Of a stretch of 55,680 nucleotides of DNA, positions 33,816 through 46,383 are shown piece by piece. The notes below the pieces were generated by a model. The model searched no databases, was not told where the DNA came from, and worked only from the letters and a program-made list of their open reading frames with translations. The DNA lies in NCBI GenBank assembly GCA_029821635.1, contig JALGSW010000046.1, forward strand, positions 1-55,680. The letters are read 5' to 3'. Position 1 is the stretch's first letter. Each line of letters begins with the position of its first letter. The stretch comes from Candidatus Zipacnadia bacterium (lineage in GTDB: Bacteria > Armatimonadota > Zipacnadia > Zipacnadales > UBA5352). A program made the position numbers and the translations under genes.

Positions 33816-35603
33816 GTGCCCACCGCGCCACGACGTGCCGTCTCGACCGACTGGCCAGACGCGCCGGGCAGGCCGCGTCCGCTCGGGCTTGCCGAGGTGC
33901 GCCTCGGTGGCTTCCTCGGCAGGCGCGTGGCGCGCAGCAACGGCCCGAGCCTCGCCGCGGGCCTCGACAGCCCCGTCTTCCGCGGCTACGAAGCGGATGC
34001 GGTGGGCGGCGGCTGGGACGGGGAGTACCGGCGACGCGGTGCGGCGGACACCGACCTCTACAAGTGGCTGGAGGCCGCGTGCTACGCCAGCGCCGGCGAC
34101 GCCGACCTGCGCGGAGAGATCGATCGCGTGGTCGAGGTCATCCTCGCCGCGCAGCGCCCCGCAGGCTTCATCCACACGAACCGCTCGCCTGACGAGGGCC
34201 TCGACCCTCGCGCGCGCAACGAACTCTACCTCGCCGGGCACCTCTTCGAGGCCGCGATCGCGCACTTCCACGCCACCGGAGAGAGCGCCCTGCTTGACGC
34301 CGCGTGCGGCTGGGCGGACTTCCTGCACGAGCGCTTCGTGGCCGGTGACGCGTACTTCGACGACGTGCCCGAGCACGAGCACCCGGAGGCGGAGCTGGCG
34401 CTGATCCGGCTCTTCCGCGCGACCGGCGATGAGCGCTACCTCGACTTCGCCCGCGACCTCGCCGCACGAGCGACCGTCACCGAAGCAGTCGGCGACCTGC
34501 GCTGCGGCCCGCACGATCGCCACGCGGTCTGCACCTTCTACATGCTGACCGCGTGGGCCGAGCTGTTCCTGCAGACGGACGATCAGCGCTGGCTGCGCCC
34601 GCTCCTGCCGCTGCTCGACGAGCTGGAGGCCACGCGCCTCTACGCGCACGGAGGCGTGGGCGTCGATGAGATCATCCCGGCGACCGCGTGGCATCTGCCG
34701 CAGGCCGGGTCGGTCGCGGAGACGTGCGCGTCGGTGGCGCTGATGATGCTCGCGCGCCGCATGGCGGCGATCACCGGGACGAGCCGCTGGTTCGACCTCA
34801 TCGAGCGCGCGCTCTATAACGCCTTCCTGGGCGCCCTGAGCGCCGACCAGCTCGCGATCTTCTACTTCAATCCGCTGAGCCTCCTGCGCCCCGGCGATGA
34901 GGGTCGGCAGGACCTGCCCGGCGAGCGCATGCGCCTCCCGGCGCTGCACCGCACGTCCTGCTGCTTCCCGAACGCCTGGCGGCTGCTCGCGTCGCTGCCG
35001 GAGTGGGTGTTCGCGGCCCGCGATGACGTGCTGCAGGTCAACCTCTTCAGCGACGCCGACTGCCGCGCGCGGATCGCCGGTGTGACGGTGACGCTGCGGG
35101 TGCGCACAAGTTACCCGGTGGCTGGCCGCGTCGAACTCACGCTGGAGCCGGAGCGCCCGGTGCACTTCGGGCTGGAGTTGCGCATCCCGGCGTGGTGCGA
35201 AGGGGCGACCGTCGGAGTGTGCGGCGCGAGCCGAAGCCCCGCGACGAGCGGTTGCTATCACACGATCGACCGTGAGTGGGCGCGGGGGGACGTGGTGGTG
35301 CTGGAGCTGCCGATGCCGCCGGCGGCCATCGCCTCGGGGCCTGACGCCGCGTTCAGTCGAGGGCCGCTGCTCTACTGCGTCGAGGAGCAGGACGCGCCGG
35401 GCACCGACCTGGGCGACCTCGCGGTGCCGCGTGAAGCGCTGTCTGATCTACGCGCGGCGCCGCCCGTGGATGTCAGCGAAGGGCTGCCCGTGCTGGAAGT
35501 CGCGACGGTGGGCCGGACTGAAGCGAGGCTCATCCCGTGGTTCGCGCGCGGCAACCGTGCCTCGCGCCACTGGCGGGCGCTGCTGCCACTGATCGGCGAC
35601 TAA
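33816..35603 (+). CDS. GH127 beta-L-arabinofuranosidase-family protein
   Basis: 595 residues. I chose the GTG at 33816, 8 nt after GAGG; a GTG at 33807 overlaps that site and would add three residues. The alpha/alpha barrel fills ~60-430. SVAETCASVALMM gives the Glu and Cys zinc ligands, and LHRTSCCFPN the Cys-Cys pair, one of them the nucleophile in the characterised enzyme HypBA1. All four key residues are therefore kept. The tail is a beta-sandwich. No signal peptide; it would release L-arabinofuranose from imported oligosaccharides. Its stop overlaps the convergent stop of the lipoprotein at 35600 by three bases. Operon with the gene at 32347. Confidence 0.85.
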   Translation: MPTAPRRAVSTDWPDAPGRPRPLGLAEVRLGGFLGRRVARSNGPSLAAGLDSPVFRGYEADAVGGGWDGEYRRRGAADTDLYKWLEAACYASAGDADLRGEIDRVVEVILAAQRPAGFIHTNRSPDEGLDPRARNELYLAGHLFEAAIAHFHATGESALLDAACGWADFLHERFVAGDAYFDDVPEHEHPEAELALIRLFRATGDERYLDFARDLAARATVTEAVGDLRCGPHDRHAVCTFYMLTAWAELFLQTDDQRWLRPLLPLLDELEATRLYAHGGVGVDEIIPATAWHLPQAGSVAETCASVALMMLARRMAAITGTSRWFDLIERALYNAFLGALSADQLAIFYFNPLSLLRPGDEGRQDLPGERMRLPALHRTSCCFPNAWRLLASLPEWVFAARDDVLQVNLFSDADCRARIAGVTVTLRVRTSYPVAGRVELTLEPERPVHFGLELRIPAWCEGATVGVCGASRSPATSGCYHTIDREWARGDVVVLELPMPPAAIASGPDAAFSRGPLLYCVEEQDAPGTDLGDLAVPREALSDLRAAPPVDVSEGLPVLEVATVGRTEARLIPWFARGNRASRHWRALLPLIGD

Positions 35604-36877
35604 CGGCTCGCACCGCGCGCCTGCTCCGAATCCGTCCGCCAGACCTCACCGTTGGGCAGCACGCACACGATCTCGCCCGGCTCGCCGCCCGACGCGCTCG
35701 TGATGGTCCAGCCGAGGATCGCGCTCGGGCCATCGAGCGCGAGCACTTCGCGGAGTTCCCCGGCTGCCGCGTTGAGGCCGAAGAAGAGGAAGCGGCCGCC
35801 GGTGGTGCGCACGACCAGCTCGTCCGCCCGGCCTCCTACCCAGTGCGCCGCCTCCAGCCGGTCGCCGACCGCGGGTAGCTCGACGCTCGCCGCCAAGCCC
35901 TCCAGCCCGAAGCCCTCGAAGCGGTAGGCGGTCAGCGTCCGTCCCCCGTCCTCGGCGATCTCCAATGCCGCGATCTCGCCCTGGCCCGCGCCGGTGAAGT
36001 CGCCGAAGGTAGCATCGCGGAAGGGGCGGGCGAATGAGGTGCCGCGCCAGCGTGGATCGAGGCGAGGCAGGCCGTCATCGCCCACGACCACGCGGTAGAT
36101 CCACGGCCGCCGCCGCGTCACCTGGTCGAAGGGCGCCTGCGTGTAGACGCCGACCAGCAGGTTGTCTTCCTCCCCGGCGAACTTCCCGGCGCGCAGTGCC
36201 CACGGACTCGCGCCCGCCAACGCCTCCGGCGAACCGACGACGAGCGCGTCTCCGCGCAGCCACGCGAACTGCACCTCGGCGCCCGTGACCCACGGGGGTG
36301 CCTCGGCTTCGCCTTCAGCGGGCGCCCGCGGCGGGACCTCGCCGCCGGTAATGAGTGCGACGACCTCGCCCGTGTCGCCCTCATCCGGCCACACCGGCGT
36401 CGCGGCGCGCACCGGCGGCAGCACACCATCGACCGCCAGCGCGCCGCCCTCCGCCTCGACCGGCCCGTCGCGGAGGTAGCTGCCTGCGTAGCGCACGCCC
36501 TGCTCATGGAAGATCAGGAAGCCGAAGCGCAACGGGGCATCGGTCGGCAGGTCGTAGTCAAGCACAGGAACGCGGCAGAGGGCGGTGACATGGCCGGAGA
36601 CGCGGACCGGATCCGGCCGGCCGAGGAGCGTCACCTCGTCGCGACTCCCCGTAGCGAGCGACGCGAAGTCGGTGCCGAGCCCGTGCGGGAACTGCGGTGC
36701 CGCCGCTACCGGCCAACTGGTCAGCTCCGGCGGCGAACCGCTGCGGCCGCATCCAGCGAGGGCGGCGCACACGACCGCGGCGCCCAGACAAAGCACAAGC
36801 GGCCGCACGCTCCCGCGGGAGCGATCACGGCCGCGGTGAGTTCGGCTCAACGCGCTGGCTCTACCGCTGCGTCTCAT
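35600..36877 (-). CDS. lipoprotein with FG-GAP-like repeats, function unknown
   Basis: 425 residues from the ATG at 36877, where GTGAGG stands 9 nt upstream. The start lies inside the end of the DivIC-like gene (17-bp overlap). The signal sequence is long: a basic N-region of ~23 residues, then VRPLVLCLGAAVVCAALAGC with lipobox LAGC. A GTG at 36808 would give a normal short lipoprotein signal but has no usable ribosome site; this start is open. The mature part is beta-rich with DATFGDFTGAGQGEIAALEI and ELVVRTTGGRFLFFGL blades, an FG-GAP-like propeller. Linked to a cell-division gene by overlap, it may have an envelope role; this is inference. Confidence 0.6.
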   Translation of the reverse strand: MRRSGRASALSRTHRGRDRSRGSVRPLVLCLGAAVVCAALAGCGRSGSPPELTSWPVAAAPQFPHGLGTDFASLATGSRDEVTLLGRPDPVRVSGHVTALCRVPVLDYDLPTDAPLRFGFLIFHEQGVRYAGSYLRDGPVEAEGGALAVDGVLPPVRAATPVWPDEGDTGEVVALITGGEVPPRAPAEGEAEAPPWVTGAEVQFAWLRGDALVVGSPEALAGASPWALRAGKFAGEEDNLLVGVYTQAPFDQVTRRRPWIYRVVVGDDGLPRLDPRWRGTSFARPFRDATFGDFTGAGQGEIAALEIAEDGGRTLTAYRFEGFGLEGLAASVELPAVGDRLEAAHWVGGRADELVVRTTGGRFLFFGLNAAAGELREVLALDGPSAILGWTITSASGGEPGEIVCVLPNGEVWRTDSEQARGASR

Positions 36878-37445
36878 CTCCCGCGGCCTCACCATCGGTG
36901 CCCGCGCCCTGCGCCGCGGACTCGGACGCAGTGCCCTCGTCCGTGGCTTCGACGGGCGGCTCATCCTCGATCACCGGTACCGCGACGTACTCGTCAACCT
37001 GGCCGATCCCGACCCAGTAGCTGAAGATTGCCCCGAACTCGCGAACGTGGTCCACGAGCGGCGCGCCGGCCTTCGCCAGCCACGCATCGAGGCGATCGGC
37101 CACCGACTGAGGCTCCGGCCGCGCCTCCTCCGCCTCCGTGGCATCGACTGTGACCCAGATCTCGTCATCAGGGCCGACGCCGAAACGCCGCTTCGCCTCA
37201 ACGTCCTGGCCCTCTGCCGTCCGGGCGTACTGCACCTCGCGCTGGAGAGCGTCCACGCGTTGTGACGCGGCGTCGATCCGGCGCTGCTGTTCGAGGGCAC
37301 GACAGGAGGAGCACCAGCCGTCGCTGACAACGATGGCGGCGCGCGGCCCCCACGCTATGAGCGCAAAGGCCAGCCCCATCATCAGCAGCAATCGCCGGCG
37401 CTGGATACGTTTGGCTGTCTCTGATTGTCGCGGATCCTGGTCCAT
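36861..37445 (-). CDS. DivIC/FtsB-like septum formation initiator
   Basis: 194 residues from the ATG at 37445. A basic N-terminus (SETAKRIQRRRL) is followed by one membrane helix (~22-40, LLMMGLAFALIAW). A coiled coil comes next (~55-80, LEQQRRIDAASQRVDALQREVQ), then EAKRRFGVGPDDEIWV, which mirrors the 'ARE+LG' end of the DivIC/FtsB core. Such proteins link the FtsL/FtsQ complex at the septum. The C-terminal ~90 residues are acidic and extra. Its place 188 bp downstream of enolase repeats the eno-ftsB order found in many bacteria, which supports the call. GGAG is 11 nt upstream of the start. Confidence 0.7.
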   Translation of the reverse strand: MDQDPRQSETAKRIQRRRLLLMMGLAFALIAWGPRAAIVVSDGWCSSCRALEQQRRIDAASQRVDALQREVQYARTAEGQDVEAKRRFGVGPDDEIWVTVDATEAEEARPEPQSVADRLDAWLAKAGAPLVDHVREFGAIFSYWVGIGQVDEYVAVPVIEDEPPVEATDEGTASESAAQGAGTDGEAAGDETQR

Positions 37446-37572
37446 CGACGCCACTACTCCGATGCCGAATCGGCTGTGGCATGGCTGCAATTGCGAGCAG
37501 TATACCATGCGCCCGTGCCCGCGGCAAAGGAGTTGTTGATTCACTTGTCACCTCGCGCCCCGCGTACAGGAA

Positions 37573-37608
37573 GCGGCCGCGCGCCCCAGTCGGGGGATGC
37601 GCGGCCGC
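37573..37608 (-). terminator. strong hairpin after enolase
   Basis: GCGGCCGCGC (37573-37582) and GCGCGGCCGC (37599-37608) form a 10-bp stem; the loop holds another 4-bp pairing (CCCC/GGGG). It lies 26 nt past the enolase stop. No T-run follows, so the transcript may still pass to the DivIC-like gene. Confidence 0.6.
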
Positions 37609-37633
37609 GGTCTCATACGCTGCGCCCCATGCG

Positions 37634-41736
<4,103 letters not shown>

Positions 41737-41794
41737 GTGGTAGCGTCCTCCCTGTCATTTTCACGCAATTGGTCGCGTCTGTGGTCGTAATCGG

Positions 41795-41810
41795 TTCACG
41801 TCTATGTGAA
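41795..41810. promoter_or_regulatory. inverted repeat TTCAC-N6-GTGAA upstream of ppdK
   Basis: A 5-bp inverted repeat with 6-nt centre lies 59 nt before the ppdK start. It may be an operator. The region 41737-41850 otherwise shows no clear promoter box pair. Confidence 0.25.
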
Positions 41811-41850
41811 ACCCCCTCGATCTGCCGGAGCAGTGTGCGGCCCGGGCGCC

Positions 41851-42126
41851 CTACAGGTCGTCCAGCGGCTTGACACGCTCGGAGTGTACCAGCCGCGCAT
41901 ACCTGTCGCGCTCGGACTTGGGCACAGCACGCTCGGACAACTCCAGCACCTCGTACTCGGCGATCTGCATCCCGATCTGCACGCGGATACGGTCACCGGG
42001 ATGCACTACGGTGCTGGGCTTGGCCGTGCTCCCACCTATCTGCACATTGCCCTCGTCAGAGAGGCGTTTTGCGAGGGTGCGGCGCTTGACGATGCCGACG
42101 TTCTTGAGGTATTTGTCCAGTCGCAT
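41851..42126 (-). CDS. rqcP: S4-domain ribosome-quality-control protein RqcP (YabO-like)
   Basis: 91 residues, nearly all one S4 RNA-binding domain: MRLDKYLKNVGIVKRRTLAKRL, then the STVVHPGDRIRVQIG strand pair. Size and opening match Bacillus YabO/RqcP, which binds stalled 50S subunits and aids alanine-tail synthesis; the heat-shock Hsp15 is the alternative. It follows mazG at 70 bp, as yabO follows yabN(mazG) in Bacillus, which favours RqcP. The ribosome site is poor. It ends the surA-mazG-rqcP run. Confidence 0.85.
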   Translation of the reverse strand: MRLDKYLKNVGIVKRRTLAKRLSDEGNVQIGGSTAKPSTVVHPGDRIRVQIGMQIAEYEVLELSERAVPKSERDRYARLVHSERVKPLDDL

Positions 42127-42196
42127 CTCCGGGCGTGGTCCCGAGCCGAGCGCCCGCGCCTCTCAGGCGCGGCGGCGCTCGCGGGACCTCCCGCCG

Positions 42197-42958
42197 CTAC
42201 GCCTCCTCAGCCTTCGCCCTTTCCCAGAGGATGTCCATCTCCTCAAGGTCCATCTCGCGCAGCCGCTCGCTCCCCCCGGCCTGCTCCTCCACCGCACGGA
42301 AGCGCCGGCTGAACCGCTCGTTCGCCCCGCGCAGCGCCCCCTCCGGCTCCACGTCAAGGAACCGTGCCAGATTCACCACCGCGAACAGCAGGTCGCCCAC
42401 CTCCTCCTCCACCGCCTGCCCCTCGGCCTCCTCCACCTCGCGAAGTTCCTCATCGACCTTCGCACGAGGCCCGCTGATATCCGGCCAGTCGAAGCCCGCT
42501 CGCGACGCGCGCTTCTGCAGCTTATACGCCCTCTGCAGCGCCGGAAGGATCGCGGGCACCCCGTCCACCGCCGACTCCCGCTCCTGGTAGCCGTCCTCTT
42601 CTCGCTTGAGCTTCTCCCAGCGGTCGATCACTTCGTCCGGCGTGTCCGCGACAGAATCGGCAAACACGTGCGGATGCCGGCGCTTGAGCTTCGTGACAAT
42701 CTTCTCGCACACGTCCTCGACGCCAAAGTCGCCGCGCTCGGACGCAAGCTGCGCGTGGAAGACCACCTGCAGCAGCACGTCGCCCAACTCGTCGCACAGG
42801 CGCGGCCAGTCCTCCGCGTCCATGGCCTCCAGCGCCTCGTACGCCTCCTCGAGCAGGTAGGGGCGCAGGGAGCGATGCGTCTGCTCCCTGTCCCACGGAC
42901 AACCCTCGGGTGCGCGCAGTTGCGCCATCACCCTGACCAGCTCGTCGAACCGCTCCAT
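42197..42958 (-). CDS. mazG: nucleoside triphosphate pyrophosphohydrolase MazG
   Basis: 253 residues with two MazG domains. The first has EGCPWDREQTHRSLRPYLLEE near the N-terminus, then EEAYEALEAMD and CDELGDVLLQV: the ExxE-x12-ExxD magnesium site. The second repeats it as VDEELREVEEA and EEEVGDLLFAVVN (~180-205). KRRHPHVFAD and WEKLKREE, typical of full-length MazG, lie between. It hydrolyses (d)NTPs to monophosphates, clearing odd nucleotides and tuning the alarmone response. The gene is 46 bp after the foldase gene and 70 bp before rqcP. Confidence 0.95.
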   Translation of the reverse strand: MERFDELVRVMAQLRAPEGCPWDREQTHRSLRPYLLEEAYEALEAMDAEDWPRLCDELGDVLLQVVFHAQLASERGDFGVEDVCEKIVTKLKRRHPHVFADSVADTPDEVIDRWEKLKREEDGYQERESAVDGVPAILPALQRAYKLQKRASRAGFDWPDISGPRAKVDEELREVEEAEGQAVEEEVGDLLFAVVNLARFLDVEPEGALRGANERFSRRFRAVEEQAGGSERLREMDLEEMDILWERAKAEEA

Positions 42959-43004
42959 CTATACTCCTCGAGGCGCGCTCGCGCCCCGCCCTGTCACTGT
43001 AGTG

Positions 43005-44006
43005 CTACTCTGAGTCGGGCGTGGCGGGCGCCTCCGGCGCTGCCGGCGCGTCCGGAAGAGGCTGGTCACCGCCCGGCGCGCCGCCCTCGACACCGAACTG
43101 CGGGATCTCGTCGGGCATCGCCGTGTAGACCTCGTTGAGCCCGGAGAAGCGCGGATCCACGATGGTCACCGTCGTCTTCTTGGCCTGCTCGTCGAGGATG
43201 TCGCGCAGCGAGTTGGCGTTCGCCATCTTGTACTGCTCATCGATGCGCTCCCGGTCGGTGTCGAATGAGGCCTCGCGGCCCTGCGTGCGGTCGCGAACCT
43301 TCAGGATGACCCAACTGCCGCCCGCCTCGATCGGGTCGCTGACCTGGCCCACGGGCAGGCTCTGCGCGACCTGCTTGATCTCCGGCTGACTGATGCGGTC
43401 GATTGGCATCTCAGGGCGCTCGCCACCGGTCTCGCGAGTGGTCGCCAGCGAGTAGCGGCTCGCCAGATCCGCGAAGCTCGCCTCACCCGCCGCCAGCTCC
43501 TGCTGGACCTTCTGCGCGTCCTCCTCGGAGGCCACGATGATCTCGCTTAACGACACCGTCGCGGGTTGCGCGAACTGGGCCTTGTTCTGCTCGAAGAACG
43601 CCCGGAGCTGCTCCTCGGTCGGCTGCACTCCGTCCAGCGCCAGCCTCTTGGCGAGCGCCATCATCCCGACCTCCTCCTCCCACTCCTCCTGGGAGAGGTC
43701 GTTGGCGGCCAGGAACTGCTGGAACTGCTCCTCGGGGCCATACTGCGCCTTGGCGTCTGCGAGCTCCTTCGTCATCTCTTCTTCCGTGATCTCGATCCCC
43801 TTGTCGTTGGCGGCCTGGCGGATCAGTTCACGGTCGATCATGCTGCGCAAAATGTCTTCGCCGAACGCCTTCATCACGCGATCGCTGAATTCCGTCTCGG
43901 TGATCTTGACGCCGCCCACGGTTGCCACCGGAGAGCTTCCGCAACCGGCGATGGTCAGAGCAAATACAATCGTTAACACAGCGAGCAATAGATGGCGGTA
44001 TGTCAA
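43005..44006 (-). CDS. lipoprotein parvulin-type peptidyl-prolyl isomerase (PrsA/SurA-like)
   Basis: 333 residues from a TTG at 44006, the only in-frame start that leaves an intact lipoprotein signal (TYRHLLLAVLTIVFALTIAGC, lipobox IAGC); AAGGGG is 9 nt upstream. Residues ~25-150 are a SurA-type helical chaperone region (VGGVKITETEFSDRV, TEEEMTKELADAK, LSQEEWEEEV). A parvulin domain follows (~150-260; SLSEIIVASEEDAQKVQQEL, FADLASRYS, SWVILKVRDR). It would help fold secreted proteins at the membrane surface, fitting a cell with so many exported enzymes. The C-terminus is Pro/Ala-rich. A promoter is at 44076-44104, making it first in the run with mazG and rqcP. Confidence 0.88.
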   Translation of the reverse strand: MTYRHLLLAVLTIVFALTIAGCGSSPVATVGGVKITETEFSDRVMKAFGEDILRSMIDRELIRQAANDKGIEITEEEMTKELADAKAQYGPEEQFQQFLAANDLSQEEWEEEVGMMALAKRLALDGVQPTEEQLRAFFEQNKAQFAQPATVSLSEIIVASEEDAQKVQQELAAGEASFADLASRYSLATTRETGGERPEMPIDRISQPEIKQVAQSLPVGQVSDPIEAGGSWVILKVRDRTQGREASFDTDRERIDEQYKMANANSLRDILDEQAKKTTVTIVDPRFSGLNEVYTAMPDEIPQFGVEGGAPGGDQPLPDAPAAPEAPATPDSE

Positions 44007-44075
44007 CAGGATGCGCCCCTTTCATCATCTCGGGGGAGGAGAAACGGTGCGCGTACGCGCGATAAGTACGCGGAG

Positions 44076-44104
44076 AGTATAGCACATCCGCCGCGCAGAC
44101 ACAA
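44076..44104 (-). promoter_or_regulatory. sigma-70-type promoter before the foldase-mazG-rqcP run
   Basis: On the minus strand: TTGTGT (44104-44099), 17-nt spacer, TATACT (44081-44076). The transcript would begin near 44069, giving a ~60-nt leader that holds the GCGCGTACGCGC inverted repeat (44050-44061). Confidence 0.6.
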
Positions 44105-44160
44105 AGGCCCAGCGGACACCTCGGGACGCTTCACATCCCCATTTTCTCTATTCAGCAATC

Positions 44161-44817
44161 CTACGTGTCCGAGGGTTCCCAGTCCTCGTACCAGAAGCCG
44201 ATCACATGCGGGTAAACGGCCGCCGTCACCTCGGCCAGTCGCGCCTGGGTCTTCTCCTCATCGCCGAGGATCGGCGCGCTTGCCATCAGTGACAGGCCGC
44301 CTGCGCCGCGCGGCCCGGTCTGCACCGCCCACGCGTGCTCGGCGTAGTCGATCGAGGTGCCGCCCTTGTGCGCGAAGACGAAGAGCACGAGCTGAGCCTG
44401 GTCCTCGCGCTCGACGCGTATGAGCCGGCCCAGTACGGGCTTTTCGTGCGGCAGATCGCCGTCGATCGGCACGACGGTGTCGTGCTCCCAGACCACCAGC
44501 CAGCCGCCCGCCGGGTAGCACTGCGCGGGCGAGTGCACGGTGCGCCAGCTCCCGCCGTAGATCACGTTCATCGTGACCGTGTAGGGCGGCTCGCCGTACG
44601 CCACGGTCTCCATCACGTCCGCCTCGAGGTACGCCTGCACGCCCTCGTCGCCGGGCAGCACGCGGCCGTTCATGCCGTCGATCCGCATCGGGATCGCCGA
44701 CAGGTCCACCTGGTACTGCGCGCCCTCGGGCCGTACGTGGTGCATCACGGGCGTCAGCGCGATGCCCGCCACGAGCGCGCCGATCGCGATCAGATATCTT
44801 GTCGCATCGTGTCGCAT
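44161..44817 (-). CDS. epsI: EpsI-type exosortase-associated protein (DUF3485)
   Basis: 218 residues from the ATG at 44817, with GAGG 8 nt upstream. One N-terminal membrane helix (YLIAIGALVAGIAL) and a periplasmic-type beta domain. Family marks: DLSAIPMRIDGMNG, then NVIYGGSWRTVHSPAQCYPAGGW with the conserved H-P-x-C-Y-P-like core. EpsI proteins stand with or are fused to exosortases and take part in exopolysaccharide/PEP-CTERM systems; the biochemical step is unknown. The first 28 bp overlap the exosortase gene, so the two are translated together. Confidence 0.85.
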   Translation of the reverse strand: MRHDATRYLIAIGALVAGIALTPVMHHVRPEGAQYQVDLSAIPMRIDGMNGRVLPGDEGVQAYLEADVMETVAYGEPPYTVTMNVIYGGSWRTVHSPAQCYPAGGWLVVWEHDTVVPIDGDLPHEKPVLGRLIRVEREDQAQLVLFVFAHKGGTSIDYAEHAWAVQTGPRGAGGLSLMASAPILGDEEKTQARLAEVTAAVYPHVIGFWYEDWEPSDT

Positions 44818-45734
44818 TTCAGCAACCTCGCCGCCAGGAAGAGTCCGATCAGCCCCACTACGAAGACCATCAGGCCCGAGAGCGTGTGGAAGAAGCCCTC
44901 CGCCGCCTCCTGGCCGAACGCGCGGCCGAGGATCAGCGTGAATGTAATGCGTAGCGCGTTCGCCAGCAGCGCCGCCGGGGCGCCCGCCACGAACAGCAGC
45001 ACTCGCTTCCACATCGGCCCCTCCACGAGGAACGCGAACAGCGCCGCCAGCGCGCTCATGGCGATCGTGGACTTCAGTCCGCTGCAGACCTGCGCTACCT
45101 CGAAGGTGTAGTCGGGGATCTCGATTGTGGTGCCCTGTAGATTGACCGGCATGCCCACGAGCGAGACCGCCTTCGCGGCCACCGCCGCACCGTAGGTCTG
45201 CAGCGGGCCGGAGAACTGCGTCACCAGCAGTCGCCCCGTCGGGACCATGAACGCCAGGAAAGCGATCGGGAAGAGCAGCACTTTCGCCCGGCCCCAGCCC
45301 CACAGCAGGACGATCAGGCCGCCGATGACCATGATCATCGCGAAGCCCTGGATGAAGTTGACGTCGAGGTAGACCGCCGCCAGGAAGATGGCGATCCCCG
45401 GTACGAGCAGGCCCAGCCCCCAGAGATTGTGCCCTCCCTCAGCCTGCCGCAGCTCATCGCGTCGCCGGTAGATCAGGTAGGCCGAGATCAGCGGGATCAG
45501 CGGACCGTGCCCGTAGTACTCGCTGCGCATCCACACGTCCCACATCCACTTGAGGTACGACGCGAAGCAGACGATGAGCAGCGCGACGACGACCCACATG
45601 AGCGGGGTGAACAGCCTCGGGCGCGCGTCACCGGTGGCCTGTCCGCTCGCTGCGGCCTCCTCGACCTCCTGCGCGTCTCCGGCTTCGTCGGTCTCCTCGA
45701 TCTCGTCGGGGGCTCGACCGGGCGTCTCGGTCAT
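44790..45734 (-). CDS. xrt: exosortase
   Basis: 314 residues from the ATG at 45734 (GGAG 6 nt upstream); a TTG one codon earlier is possible. An acidic N-tail of ~38 residues precedes about eight membrane helices. Early YYGHGPLIPLISAYLIYRRR is the family's periplasmic-loop signature. Later VAQVCSGLKSTIAM holds the proposed nucleophile Cys217, ALLANALRI the Arg262, and GFFHTLSGLMVF the His283: the Cys/Arg/His set of exosortases. It cleaves PEP-CTERM tails of exported proteins, coupling them to exopolysaccharide. A fitting substrate lies at 19467-20027. It is in an operon with epsI, a zinc-ribbon protein and a GT39-like enzyme. Confidence 0.95.
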   Translation of the reverse strand: MTETPGRAPDEIEETDEAGDAQEVEEAAASGQATGDARPRLFTPLMWVVVALLIVCFASYLKWMWDVWMRSEYYGHGPLIPLISAYLIYRRRDELRQAEGGHNLWGLGLLVPGIAIFLAAVYLDVNFIQGFAMIMVIGGLIVLLWGWGRAKVLLFPIAFLAFMVPTGRLLVTQFSGPLQTYGAAVAAKAVSLVGMPVNLQGTTIEIPDYTFEVAQVCSGLKSTIAMSALAALFAFLVEGPMWKRVLLFVAGAPAALLANALRITFTLILGRAFGQEAAEGFFHTLSGLMVFVVGLIGLFLAARLLKCDTMRQDI

Positions 45735-45743
45735 CAAGCGCTC

Positions 45744-46295
45744 CTATTGCCTTCTCTTGCGGCGCACGCGCCGTGAGGTCCGACTCTTGTGTGGCTCGCG
45801 GTGCCCGCTCTTCCGGAGGTAGACGACGATGCCCGCGCCCGCGCCCACGACCATGATCCCGATCACCGCCAGAATCGCCGGGCCGTAGCGCACGAGGCCT
45901 CCCCAGACCAACCGCAACAGCCTCACAACGCCCGCCGCCGCCAGCGCGAGCCGATCCCCGACAGCTCGCGGGGCCGCCTCGCCCGCCGACATCCCCAGCT
46001 TCGCGAAGGCCGTCAGGAGTATGAGGACCATGATCATCGCCACGGCGGCGGCCAATGCGCCCACCAGCGCGTGACGAATGAGCTTGCGCGTGCTGGGAGT
46101 GCGACTGCGGGACTTGCGGGCAACGCGAGCGCTCTGCGACCAGTCCGCGCCGCAGTTCGGGCAGACGCGCTCGTTCGCCGGGAGATGCCAGCCACAGAAG
46201 CAGGTGCGGTAGACGCCGCGATGGCAGACCGGGCAGGACCTCACCCCCTCCGGAACCGCAGTGCCGCAGGTCGTGCAGATCAGCCGATCCTCCAT
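45744..46295 (-). CDS. double zinc-ribbon membrane protein
   Basis: 183 residues from the ATG at 46295. Upstream ATGs (46403, 46418) would add an unconserved Ala/Arg-rich stretch and overlap the previous gene; GGGGGG 7 nt before 46295 fits the start used here. Residues 5-48 hold Cys pairs of a double zinc ribbon: CTTCG, CPVCH, CFCGW, CPNCG. A basic linker and two membrane helices (~73-95 and ~125-150) follow, then a strongly basic tail (RRVRRKRRQ). No function is known. It lies 9 bp before the exosortase gene, so it may be an accessory to sorting or polysaccharide assembly. Confidence 0.75.
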   Translation of the reverse strand: MEDRLICTTCGTAVPEGVRSCPVCHRGVYRTCFCGWHLPANERVCPNCGADWSQSARVARKSRSRTPSTRKLIRHALVGALAAAVAMIMVLILLTAFAKLGMSAGEAAPRAVGDRLALAAAGVVRLLRLVWGGLVRYGPAILAVIGIMVVGAGAGIVVYLRKSGHREPHKSRTSRRVRRKRRQ

Positions 46296-46383
46296 CACGT
46301 CGCCCCCCGCCTCTGTGTCAGGCCCGGAGTCATCCGGCCGGGCCTCGCGGGAGGCCCGCGTCACCGACGCCGCTTGACCACGT

